Source: Rickettsiales bacterium (GTDB taxonomy: Bacteria; Pseudomonadota; Alphaproteobacteria; Rickettsiales; UBA1997). Taken from it: 8,640 bases of DNA. Within the stretch, counting starts at the first letter, position 1; every line of letters begins with the position of its first letter. Positions 1 to 6,058 of this stretch are shown here, piece by piece. The notes below the pieces were generated by a model. It ran no database searches and was not told where the DNA came from. It saw only the letters and a program-made list of their open reading frames with translations. The stretch spans positions 1-8,640 of the forward strand of contig CANNMN010000046.1 in assembly GCA_947505885.1 (NCBI GenBank), in the 5' to 3' direction. Both the position numbers and the translations under genes were made by a program.

Positions 1-26
1 AATTAATAAGCTAAATGATTAACTAC

Positions 27-54
27 CTTACTAATTTTTTAATTAAATAGTAAG
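27..54. repeat. Small inverted repeat beyond the par operon
   Basis: Seven-base arms CTTACTA (27-33) and TAGTAAG (48-54) are perfect inverted complements around a 14-base AT-only spacer. It lies outside the 3' end of the minus-strand par operon. There is no GC-rich stem, so an intrinsic terminator is unlikely. It may belong to the partition site or simply be AT-rich background. Confidence 0.35.
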
Positions 55-62
55 ATTAAAAT

Positions 63-93
63 TTAGATAAATATTTATTTAATATTTATCTAA
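63..93. repeat. 13-bp-arm inverted repeat, candidate RHH or partition binding site
   Basis: Arms TTAGATAAATATT (63-75) and AATATTTATCTAA (81-93) are perfect inverted complements around TATTT. The left part (65-80) matches 15 of 16 bases of the palindrome at 1469-1484 in front of the par operon. The same motif at both ends of a ParA/RHH cassette suggests a binding site for one of the RHH proteins: operator at one end, centromere or second operator at the other. That role is inferred. The alternative is an AT-only transcription-end hairpin for the par operon. Confidence 0.5.
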
Positions 94-118
94 TAAAAAT
101 ATTAAATCTTTTTGCTTA

Positions 119-466
119 CTAACGCTTTGCGATAGCGAATTCTAAAAGCTCATTTATTACATCTCGCTTCTTTTTCCCCTCTTCGACTACCAAGAGCTCA
201 ATTTTCTTGTCGAGATCTCGATATATTTCGAATCCAACCCTAATCATTGGGCGAGAAGATTGAGCAATCTGAGAAGGCTGATATAACATCTTATCCTCCA
301 AAAACTTTTCAGTTTCCAATATTTCTACAGGCGCCGCCTCCTTGTTTGCTACTTTCTGAGGAGTAATCAACACTGACTCATCAACAGCCGGTTTATCAAC
401 TACTGAGGGCGTTTCGAATAAACCAATTCTATTAAGATTTGTCTGCTTTCTTTCCTTCTTCGACAT
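119..466 (-). CDS. ParG-like centromere-binding protein, C-terminal ribbon-helix-helix
   Basis: This 115-residue protein is the third gene of the par operon. Its ATG lies two bases after the ParA stop, with a GGAGGG ribosome-binding site inside the end of the ParA gene, so translation is probably coupled. Residues 1-70 are polar and probably disordered (many Lys, Glu, Pro). Residues 72-115 have the RHH pattern: a short strand (MIRVGFEIYRDL) followed by two helices, ending in a basic tail. A flexible N-terminus plus a C-terminal RHH directly after a small ParA is the arrangement of ParG-type partners in type Ib partition systems. There the protein binds the centromere, represses the operon and stimulates the ATPase. 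The assignment rests on architecture and context, not on a recognised close homologue. Confidence 0.7.
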   Translation of the reverse strand: MSKKERKQTNLNRIGLFETPSVVDKPAVDESVLITPQKVANKEAAPVEILETEKFLEDKMLYQPSQIAQSSRPMIRVGFEIYRDLDKKIELLVVEEGKKKRDVINELLEFAIAKR

Positions 467-468
467 TT

Positions 469-1272
469 TTACTTACCCTCCAAAACTTCTTTTGCCAAAC
501 TCATATAATCAATAGCCCCGTTGCTTCTAGGCTCTTGATTAAAAATTGTATCACCGTAGCTGTGACTTGTTTTTAAGGCGGTACATTGGCGTATAACAGT
601 TTCAAAAACCTTATCTGGAAATTTTTCTTCTATCACTTTTCTCTGGGCGCGATCTTCCTTACGGCGATCATCATAAACTGTAATTAAGAATTTATAACTT
701 TTTGGAGAGTTTCCAGAGCCATTTCTGATCTCAGTTAAAGTTTCAAATAAACCATCCAAACCCTGCATTGAAAAAGCGTCTGGCTGAATAGGAATGATCA
801 ATTCATTAATTTCAGAACAACACAAAACATTAATTACTAGCTGTCCTAAGCTAGGCTGACAATCAATAAGAATAGTGTCGTAAACCAACCCTTCCTTTTC
901 CATCCTCGCCAAAATGCGACGCAGAAACTTCTCTGGGCTAACTGGGGCATGATATAATTTTCTCTCAGCGGCAGCCAATGTTATAATTGAGGGCAATACA
1001 TCAAACTCAACATTCTGGTTAATATACCTTCTGATTACGTCTTTAACCGCCAGAGTGTTCTTTCCTGTAATCTCCTGCTCAAGCAAATCATACATTGTTT
1101 TGCCACCTTCTAGGTCTTCTACATTAAAAAGAGTTTTGCTGACATTGCCCTGAGGATCGAAATCAATTATCAAAACCTTCTTTTTACTTAGAGATAAAGC
1201 TCCAGCAAGGTTGATTGCGGTTGTTGTTTTTCCGACTCCACCTTTTTGATTTATAATAGGATGAATACGCAC
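469..1272 (-). CDS. parA: ParA-family partition ATPase
   Basis: A 267-residue deviant Walker ATPase. The P-loop KGGVGKTT with its signature lysine is at residues 10-17, the A' segment LIIDFDPQG at 34-42, and Walker B ILIDCQPSLG at 134-143. There is no N-terminal helix-turn-helix, so it is the short Soj/ParF-like (type Ib) form. Such proteins form ATP-dependent patterns on the nucleoid and move plasmid copies apart with a DNA-bound partner. The start is GTG at 1272. GAGGAGG lies 7 bases upstream, and the GTG shares its first G with the TAG of the preceding small gene, so the two are translationally coupled. The partner gene follows after two bases. The family assignment is firm; plasmid rather than chromosomal location is inferred from the neighbouring rep-type gene. 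Confidence 0.93.
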   Translation of the reverse strand: MRIHPIINQKGGVGKTTTAINLAGALSLSKKKVLIIDFDPQGNVSKTLFNVEDLEGGKTMYDLLEQEITGKNTLAVKDVIRRYINQNVEFDVLPSIITLAAAERKLYHAPVSPEKFLRRILARMEKEGLVYDTILIDCQPSLGQLVINVLCCSEINELIIPIQPDAFSMQGLDGLFETLTEIRNGSGNSPKSYKFLITVYDDRRKEDRAQRKVIEEKFPDKVFETVIRQCTALKTSHSYGDTIFNQEPRSNGAIDYMSLAKEVLEGK

Positions 1273-1442
1273 TATTTAACCTCCTCTTTTTGTTTTTTTT
1301 CCAAACTCTCAACTGCCTTCTCAAGCAATTCGGCGGCAAATTTTCTTTTACTTTTTTTGTCCAGTTGAATGGCTAGTAACCCTAGGCGTTTATTAAGCTC
1401 TGGTGTCACTTGAACCTGTATTAAAACTAGTTTTTCAGGCAT
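1272..1442 (-). CDS. Small ribbon-helix-helix protein, first gene of the par operon
   Basis: This 56-residue ORF is easily missed because of its size. It starts at ATG 1442-1440 and ends at a TAG that overlaps the ParA GTG by one base (TAGTG). The protein begins MPEKLVLIQVQVTPELNKRL and continues with a lysine-rich helix ending EEVK. The short strand LIQVQVTPEL followed by two helices is the layout of CopG/Arc-type RHH DNA-binding proteins. An initial strand pairs across a dimer and contacts the major groove. No clear Shine-Dalgarno precedes the ATG. The predicted promoter and a perfect palindrome lie immediately upstream, so autoregulation of the par operon is the simplest role (inferred). 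It could also be a lone antitoxin-like protein, but no toxin gene is adjacent. Confidence 0.75.
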   Translation of the reverse strand: MPEKLVLIQVQVTPELNKRLGLLAIQLDKKSKRKFAAELLEKAVESLEKKQKEEVK

Positions 1443-1463
1443 ATGCGGTCTATAAAGATTAGT

Positions 1464-1492
1464 TTAATAAATAAATATTTATTTCTTAGCAA
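1464..1492 (-). promoter_or_regulatory. Predicted par operon promoter with a palindromic operator in the spacer
   Basis: Read on the minus strand, a -35 TTGCTA (1492-1487) and a -10 TATTAA (1469-1464) are separated by 17 bases. The spacer and its edge hold the perfect 16-bp palindrome AAATAAATATTTATTT (1469-1484). A repressor bound there would occlude polymerase. The palindrome recurs almost unchanged at 65-80. Each hexamer matches consensus at 4 of 6 positions. The promoter is a sequence-based prediction. Confidence 0.5.
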
Positions 1493-1543
1493 AATAATCT
1501 TTCCAATAGAAATATTAACGCAATAAAAACTTTGAGAATTTAG

Positions 1544-2500
1544 CTACCCCTCAATGATTTCAATTTTTACATTTATGACTTCTAATAGTTTTTGAAATTT
1601 TAAAGCATCAAAACTTGATACAGATATTGAAAATCCTTCGGATGTTTTGATAATACGCCCGTTGGCAAAGAGTTTATCGTAGATCAAATATCCATCACCT
1701 GAAGTTCGATTGATTATTCCTTTGATGCTGGAGCGAATATTTTTTAGCTCTTCCTCTTGTTTAATTTCGGATTGGCTTATTTTTTGGAGTGGAGCTTTCA
1801 CTATCTTTTCTTGATGAAGGTGAGGGAACTTTTCTTTATGACCATTTTCCCACCAGGCAATATCCGCTTCTAATTTTCTTACTCCTGCCCAACCAGTTTT
1901 CTCTCTGTAGATAAAATATTTTTCCGCATCACTTCTCAAAGCCTTTTCAAGAAAAATCTTTTTGATTTCCTCTAAATTTGGAATTTGAAAAATTTCTTTT
2001 TCTGCGCTCTGCGTAAGAGAGAAATTAGATCTATTTTGCTTAGATCTATTTTGCTTATCTAGATCTTTATTTGTGTTCTGAATTTCGGTTTTCTGATGTT
2101 TGGATTGCTGAATCTCGGTTTTCTGAATCTCGGGTGACTGATTTTCAGTAATCCGAACAGAGTCCTGATTTTCCTGATCAAACGGGAGTGCTGGATCGTA
2201 AAATATCTCAATATCCATCCCACAAAACAAATTTCCTTTCTTGGCTTTTTTCTTCTGAATATACCCAAATTTTTCTAATTCTTTACCAGCCTTTTTAACT
2301 GCATCTCGACCTTCTTTGAAATGTTTTAAGATCTCTGACCAATAGAATTTCCATCCATCAGGCTTTGACTCGATAATACCCCAAAGCTTATAAGATATTG
2401 AAGAGAGACTTGGGTTGCATAATAAGTGAGTAGGAGACATCACGAAGGGCTTTCGCTGTTTTCTTACTATTCCAATGGATTGTTCGGATTGGTGATCCAT
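1544..2500 (-). CDS. Winged-helix replication-initiator-type protein with internal tandem repeats
   Basis: A 318-residue protein. Residues 21-88 form a winged-helix domain of the kind seen in plasmid and phage replication proteins (HTH_36/replisome-organiser-like): SYKLWGIIESKPDGW, then a recognition-helix region KEGRDAVKKAGKELEKFGYI, then a lysine-rich wing. Residues 117-141 are five pentapeptide units of type xxEIQ, and 149-158 are KQNRS twice. This makes a polar, probably flexible linker. Residues 190-222 include YFIYREKTGWAGV...WWENG, resembling the C-terminal segment of DnaD/O-type phage replication proteins. The ATG follows directly on the TAG of the preceding small gene, so translation is probably coupled. 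Initiation at the origin of this replicon is the likely role, given the par operon downstream. I do not recognise a specific Rep family. Confidence 0.6.
   Translation of the reverse strand: MDHQSEQSIGIVRKQRKPFVMSPTHLLCNPSLSSISYKLWGIIESKPDGWKFYWSEILKHFKEGRDAVKKAGKELEKFGYIQKKKAKKGNLFCGMDIEIFYDPALPFDQENQDSVRITENQSPEIQKTEIQQSKHQKTEIQNTNKDLDKQNRSKQNRSNFSLTQSAEKEIFQIPNLEEIKKIFLEKALRSDAEKYFIYREKTGWAGVRKLEADIAWWENGHKEKFPHLHQEKIVKAPLQKISQSEIKQEEELKNIRSSIKGIINRTSGDGYLIYDKLFANGRIIKTSEGFSISVSSFDALKFQKLLEVINVKIEIIEG
2025..2054. repeat. 15-bp tandem duplication inside the rep-type gene
   Basis: The 15-mer beginning TTAGATCTATTTTGC occurs at 2025-2039 and again at 2040-2054 without a change. A partial third unit follows. 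It encodes KQNRS-KQNRS in the protein linker. The exact identity at the DNA level indicates recent duplication or selection on the DNA itself. Confidence 0.8.
2078..2152. repeat. Five-unit 15-bp tandem repeat inside the rep-type gene
   Basis: Five consecutive 15-bp units start with CTGA at 2078, 2093, 2108, 2123 and 2138. Units 1, 3 and 4 are nearly identical (CTGAATCTCGGTTTT type); units 2 and 5 have drifted. On the minus strand they encode ITENQ-SPEIQ-KTEIQ-QSKHQ-KTEIQ. Unit length and position fit iterons within a rep coding region, as known for RepA_N plasmids, but a simple slippage-expanded linker explains them equally well. Confidence 0.75.
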
Positions 2501-2761
2501 CTACAAAATTGTGATAATTCGTTTTTTGCCTTGATGACCCGGAATTGAGTTGGTTTCTTTTTTAATCTTACCTTTTTGCTCCAAAATTGATAACACTACG
2601 CTTAAGTAATCTGGGCTGCTTGGCTTCATTTGTGCTTGTTCTATGAGGTCATAGATGTCTTTGTTGCGTAAAAGACATCTCAGACCTCCAAATAGCGTTT
2701 TTTCAGAATGTTTTTGAAGAATATCTAATACGACTTCTTGTAAAACTGATAATGATGCCAT
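2501..2761 (-). CDS. Small possibly winged-helix protein coupled to the rep-type gene
   Basis: Taken from the ATG at 2761 this is an 86-residue protein beginning MASLSVLQEVVLDILQKHSE. An in-frame TTG at 2833 would add 24 residues, but they are hydrophobic, without a ribosome-binding site, and read like untranslated sequence. The order helix (2-18), helix (27-42), helix (47-61, SPDYLSVVLSILEQKG), then a basic hairpin KIKKET...GKKRI suggests a small winged-helix DNA-binding fold. This is judged from pattern only. Its TAG is directly followed by the ATG of the replication-type gene, so the two are almost certainly one transcript with coupled translation. Copy-number control or assistance at the origin is plausible but unproven. 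I do not recognise the family. Confidence 0.6.
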   Translation of the reverse strand: MASLSVLQEVVLDILQKHSEKTLFGGLRCLLRNKDIYDLIEQAQMKPSSPDYLSVVLSILEQKGKIKKETNSIPGHQGKKRIITIL

Positions 2762-3106
2762 AATTGAGTAAATGTAATTAATGAAGTTTATTGTGTTACC
2801 TATACATAAAAGAAGGTAATTTATAGTAATCAAATCTTTTCTAGAACATTGTGTATTTTTTAGATAAATTGGGCCGCGAGATTTCGAATTGAGAAAAATC
2901 TGCTAAAGTATGCTATTATTAGGAGGGTTTAGCTTAAATTTATGCCAAAAGAAGTGGTTGTAATCAGGGAAGATTGCGTGGACATCTTTTTGTTGGAAAG
3001 TCCTAGAGAGTTTTGCTAATTTGTCCGACTGTTGAGAAGGTGAGGGTTAATCTTGCTCAAGAAAAAGAGTAGATTCAGAGATGGTTCGGAACTCTAAACA
3101 AAATCA
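2762..3106. other. 345-base gap upstream of the rep pair
   Basis: No convincing full gene is seen here. It holds an imperfect motif TTAGATAAAT (2860-2869) that matches one arm of the inverted repeat at 63-93, and a pair of 5-base arms TTACC/GGTAA (2796-2800, 2815-2819). A lone GC-rich patch GGGCCGCGAG lies at 2871-2880. On the plus strand a possible extended -10 TGCTATTAT (2911-2919) and an AGGAGGG (2921-2927) precede a 25-codon ORF (2942-3019). The start of the rep-pair transcript must lie within this gap or just upstream of it. No clear iterons or DnaA boxes are visible by eye. Confidence 0.5.
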
Positions 3107-3946
3107 TTAATCTTGGTCAGCAGAATAAGGAAATTTAAGAAGGGTATTTGTGCCTTCACCAACCACAGAGATCATCTTTATCTCACCATTCTGGAGCTCC
3201 ACTAGATGTTTAGTAATTGGTAGTCCGATGCCAAAAGAATCAACCTCTTCCGAGTTTGGATTCTGGATCGTTTTATATTTCTCAAAGGCTAGTTGAATTT
3301 GATCGTTCGTCATTCCAAACCCCTGATCTATGATGGAGATTTGTAGGTATTCTTGATTATTTTCTACTAACTTAGACGTATAAATTTTGATTATAGTGTC
3401 TCTTGGACTATACTTAATGGCGTTGGAAATTAAATTGGTCAGAATTTGTTTTATCCTTTTTTGGTCTAGAAAAATCGGGGATAATTCTTTGTTCGCATAT
3501 ACCTCTAAAGAAATACCCCTTCGTAAGGAGTAATCATAATTTAATTTTATAGCTCTTTCTACAAAGTGGTTGATATCTATTTTTTTACTTAGATCGATGG
3601 CAAAATCACCAGAGCCAATATTTCCAACATCCAAAATATCGTGAATTAACTCATTTAGATCTAGAGCCGCAGCATTAATCTCTTCTGCATAATTAGCACA
3701 ATCTTTAGCTGATTTGGGTTTTAAAATCTCCTCTTTTAAAACTTCTGAGAACCCAACTATCGCATTTAAAGGAGTTTTCAGTTCGTGAATAATACTCGTA
3801 AGGAATTCGCGTTGAGAGAATTTGACGCTTTTAGACTTTATTGGTGGTGAGTTATTTTTGTTAATTAACTCGTCAAACAACGCCGATGCAATAATTCCTA
3901 ATGAAGATTGATTTTGGCGAAGATCGTTGGGAGAAAGTGTTTTCAT
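3107..3946 (-). CDS. Soluble histidine kinase lacking a sensor domain
   Basis: A 279-residue two-component kinase. Residues 1-45 have no recognisable sensor or membrane segment. The dimerisation and phosphoacceptor domain spans about 46-110, with the H-box IIHELKTPLNAIVGFSEVL and phosphoaccepting His54. The ATPase domain spans about 150-275: N-box NLISNAIKYS (171-180), G1 DQGFGM (207-212), G2 FGIGLPI (238-244), and a terminal GEGTNTLLKFPY. All catalytic boxes look intact. The HELxTPLNAIxGFSE form is typical of alphaproteobacterial PleC/DivJ/PdhS-like kinases. No response regulator gene is adjacent, so the partner must be elsewhere. It is cytoplasmic as read, so its input is either protein contact or lost. 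The ATG at 3946 lacks a good Shine-Dalgarno. Confidence 0.9.
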   Translation of the reverse strand: MKTLSPNDLRQNQSSLGIIASALFDELINKNNSPPIKSKSVKFSQREFLTSIIHELKTPLNAIVGFSEVLKEEILKPKSAKDCANYAEEINAAALDLNELIHDILDVGNIGSGDFAIDLSKKIDINHFVERAIKLNYDYSLRRGISLEVYANKELSPIFLDQKRIKQILTNLISNAIKYSPRDTIIKIYTSKLVENNQEYLQISIIDQGFGMTNDQIQLAFEKYKTIQNPNSEEVDSFGIGLPITKHLVELQNGEIKMISVVGEGTNTLLKFPYSADQD

Positions 3947-3998
3947 GGAGTGGGTTAATTAAAATGAGATCATCTAAGAAAATCATTTAACCGCAGAA

Positions 3999-4010
3999 AA
4001 CAAATTTGTT
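3999..4010. promoter_or_regulatory. 12-bp palindrome upstream of the kinase gene
   Basis: AACAAATTTGTT is a perfect palindrome 53 bases before the kinase ATG and 38 bases after the acetyltransferase stop. It could be an operator for the kinase gene. In AT-rich DNA a palindrome of this length can occur by chance. Confidence 0.25.
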
Positions 4011-4047
4011 GTAATTGACGCTTGTTAGAAGTGTTTAATAAAACTCT

Positions 4048-4899
4048 TTATCTTCCTTCGCCTCTTTCACCTTTATCCTTAATTCTACCATAAGTAGTTG
4101 AGGCGGCGCGGGGATCATCCATGATTCTAAGCTTATCTTTGTTGGTTTTCCACATGTCTGAATCAATAAAGTAATATTTTAAACCATCTTGGTTTTTGAT
4201 CATCATGCCGTGCTTGGCGCATAAAGTTGGTGTTCCTGGATGATTGATGATTGAGCTTCCCCAAACCTGTTTTACACCATGCTCTTCGAAGGCTTTGGTT
4301 AGCAATTTATTTAAACAAAAACTGCCAATCCCCCGTCTTGCCTCTAATATGTGTAGAGCAACATCTACCATTTCCGGATTGCCCTCTCCTGAAATTGGAG
4401 CCAGAGCACCTCCACCAAGTAATCTTCCCGAAGCATCTTCAAGTTTGTAGTAACCTAAGCCAGTTTTTTCGGCGCGGCCAGTCATTTCTAAATAAATTTC
4501 TCTAAGCTTAGTCTTGTTAGTGGGAACCGTAAAGAATCTATCAAGAGCAATTTGCGCTGGAGAGATCCCACTTCTATAAGCCGAGATAACATCTTCTGGC
4601 ATAACAATTTCTTTATCACCCTCATCAATAAGCTTAAGTTTTGTGGTTGTGTGATCGCATTTTTGGCGTAGGGCTTTGATACCAAACCATTTATCAATCC
4701 ACGAAGATGTAAAAACTACGTTCTCGTTGGTAATAATTTTTCCAAATGTTTCGAAGTGATCGTAGTTGTGTGGAAGTAAAGTTGTAATTTTAATTTCATC
4801 TGAGCCAATCAAAGATGAATCTGAGGCCTTAGCATGAGATAATGCTCTGATAGAAGAGCCGGGCCTTAATGCAGATGATAGTAGGCGCGCTGTCCTCAT
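4048..4899 (-). CDS. GNAT-family N-acetyltransferase with arginine/serine-rich N-terminus
   Basis: Read from ATG 4899 the protein has 283 residues. The GNAT fold covers about 125-250. A strand pair, YYKLEDASGRLLGGGALAP (150-168), is followed by the acetyl-CoA loop ARRGIGSFCLNKLL (187-200), which fits the R/QxxGxG/A motif. NHPGTPTLCAKHGM (219-232) then matches the late N...K.G[FM] motif of RimJ/RimL-like members. The substrate is unknown. An in-frame GTG at 5091 would add 64 residues including a hydrophobic stretch. I prefer the ATG, because the extra segment contains two perfect 7-bp inverted repeats and would leave one base between divergent genes. Neither start has a good ribosome-binding site. 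Residues 1-25 (MRTARLLSSALRPGSSIRAL and on) are Arg/Ser-rich without acidic residues. Being divergent from lysR suggests control by that regulator. Confidence 0.8.
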   Translation of the reverse strand: MRTARLLSSALRPGSSIRALSHAKASDSSLIGSDEIKITTLLPHNYDHFETFGKIITNENVVFTSSWIDKWFGIKALRQKCDHTTTKLKLIDEGDKEIVMPEDVISAYRSGISPAQIALDRFFTVPTNKTKLREIYLEMTGRAEKTGLGYYKLEDASGRLLGGGALAPISGEGNPEMVDVALHILEARRGIGSFCLNKLLTKAFEEHGVKQVWGSSIINHPGTPTLCAKHGMMIKNQDGLKYYFIDSDMWKTNKDKLRIMDDPRAASTTYGRIKDKGERGEGR

Positions 4900-4932
4900 A
4901 TTCGTTAAAATTAAGGAAGTTGGAGAAGAAAA

Positions 4933-4951
4933 TAGTCTCGGATTGAGACTA
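4933..4951. promoter_or_regulatory. 19-bp inverted repeat near the acetyltransferase start
   Basis: Arms TAGTCTC (4933-4939) and GAGACTA (4945-4951) are perfect inverted complements around GGATT. Read on the minus strand the hairpin is followed by TTTTCTT, so it could act as a leader attenuator of the acetyltransferase gene. It could also be an operator for the neighbouring LysR protein. Either reading argues against coding use of this stretch. Confidence 0.5.
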
Positions 4952-4977
4952 GAGCAGGTAATTAAAGTGTGAGTAGG

Positions 4978-4996
4978 GTATTTAGGGTGTAAATAC
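4978..4996. promoter_or_regulatory. Candidate LysR-type operator (T-N11-A)
   Basis: GTATTTA (4978-4984) and TAAATAC (4990-4996) are perfect inverted complements around GGGTG. The dyad contains a T-N11-A core, the general binding signature of LysR-type regulators. It lies in the divergent region between the acetyltransferase and lysR, the usual place for autoregulated LysR operators. Confidence 0.55.
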
Positions 4997-5068
4997 AGAA
5001 AATCAGTTAATAATTCTCGGTAAAAATAGCCACAAATACATGCTGAGAAGCCTAGAAAACAGACGATA

Positions 5069-5085
5069 AATTGTAAACTCCAATT
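5069..5085. promoter_or_regulatory. Second candidate LysR-type dyad near the lysR start
   Basis: AATTG (5069-5073) and CAATT (5081-5085) are separated by seven bases and also contain a T-N11-A core. The site ends 7 bases before the lysR ATG, so bound protein could repress its own transcription. The arms are short, making this weaker than the dyad at 4978-4996. Confidence 0.35.
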
Positions 5086-5092
5086 CTCCACA

Positions 5093-6043
5093 ATGGATAC
5101 CGCCTCTAAGATTCCACAATTCTATTATAAGAACAATCGCTTGCAGCAAATTCGAGGATTCTGCAACACCATAACCTATGGTAGCCTGACGAAAGCCGCA
5201 CAAGTCATGAACTTGAGCCAATCAAGCATCAGCCTGCAAATCAAAACATTGGAAAGAGATCTAGATACAAAGTTGCTGAAGCGGAGTAAAAAAAATGCTA
5301 AAAGATTTGAACTAACTGAAGATGGAAAAAACTTTTATGAGATGGCTTCTCCTGTACTCAGCGGAGCAGATGATTTATGCGATCGCTTTCTATTCAAAAG
5401 CACAAAACACCATGACAGCGTTCTAAAAATTGCAGGACATCACTCTGTTTTTTCGATACTCATTCCACATGCAATTAAGCAGATAAAAAATTTCAACCCC
5501 GAACTCAAGTTGCAGCTTTCGTACCTAACCAGACAAGAGGCTTGCGAGAAGATTGAGCAAGATGAAATTGATGTGGCAATCTATCCAATGGAAGACCTCG
5601 AATTAATTCAAAAAAATCTAAGCTATCAAAAAATCGCCGATTACAAGCCGGCATTAATTACCCCAATTGGTCATCCACTCAGTAAAATTTCTGATCACAA
5701 AATTACCTTCAAAGAAATTGGTAAATACAACTACATACACACTGGAACTTATGCCATTTCAGACATCATGAGGTACAACATCGCATCAAAGGTTTTAAAA
5801 AGTGACATTGAGCTAAATCATGGCTCTTGGGATATTTTAAAATCTTTAGTTTCGGCTGGTTTGGGAGTAACAATTTTTCACGAAGATTATTGCAGGGATG
5901 CTAACGACATTGAGATAAAAAGAGTTCGTCACCTCTCCCCAAACATTGCTTACTATGCTATATTTAAAGGCGGAAAAAAACCAAAAAAACTTGTTTCTGA
6001 TTTAGCTGATCTCATATCTCTATCCAGCTTTGACCAAAAATAA
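5093..6043 (+). CDS. LysR-family transcriptional regulator
   Basis: A 316-residue protein of typical LysR length. The N-terminal winged helix-turn-helix spans about 16-78: LQQIRGFCNTI, then GSLTKAAQVMNLSQSSISLQIKTLERDL (30-57) as the HTH, and KRFELTEDGKNF as the wing. The effector-binding periplasmic-protein-like domain follows from about residue 95, with the usual segments LKIAGHH...IPHAIKQIKNFNPELKLQL and DEIDVAIYPM. Such proteins bind a small-molecule inducer and control divergent or downstream genes. It diverges from the acetyltransferase gene, and the transporter starts 15 bases after its stop, so both are likely targets. The ligand cannot be read from the sequence. No strong ribosome-binding site precedes the ATG. 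Confidence 0.93.
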   Translation: MDTASKIPQFYYKNNRLQQIRGFCNTITYGSLTKAAQVMNLSQSSISLQIKTLERDLDTKLLKRSKKNAKRFELTEDGKNFYEMASPVLSGADDLCDRFLFKSTKHHDSVLKIAGHHSVFSILIPHAIKQIKNFNPELKLQLSYLTRQEACEKIEQDEIDVAIYPMEDLELIQKNLSYQKIADYKPALITPIGHPLSKISDHKITFKEIGKYNYIHTGTYAISDIMRYNIASKVLKSDIELNHGSWDILKSLVSAGLGVTIFHEDYCRDANDIEIKRVRHLSPNIAYYAIFKGGKKPKKLVSDLADLISLSSFDQK

Positions 6044-6058
6044 AACTGGATTCCATTC

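Noticed and set aside
1272..1442. Antitoxin of a toxin-antitoxin pair
   Set aside because: The fold would fit, but the adjacent gene is a ParA ATPase and no toxin-sized partner is present.
2025..2152. CRISPR array
   Set aside because: The repeats are contiguous 15-bp units without spacers and are in frame with the encoded protein.
4244..4505. Plus-strand ORFs inside the acetyltransferase gene
   Set aside because: They are antisense to a well-supported GNAT domain and have no protein-like motifs.
4900..5091. 64-residue N-terminal extension of the acetyltransferase from GTG 5091
   Set aside because: It would leave one base to the divergent lysR start, contains two perfect inverted repeats, and reads as low-complexity Ser/Thr/Leu/Pro sequence after one hydrophobic stretch. 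It is kept as an alternative only.
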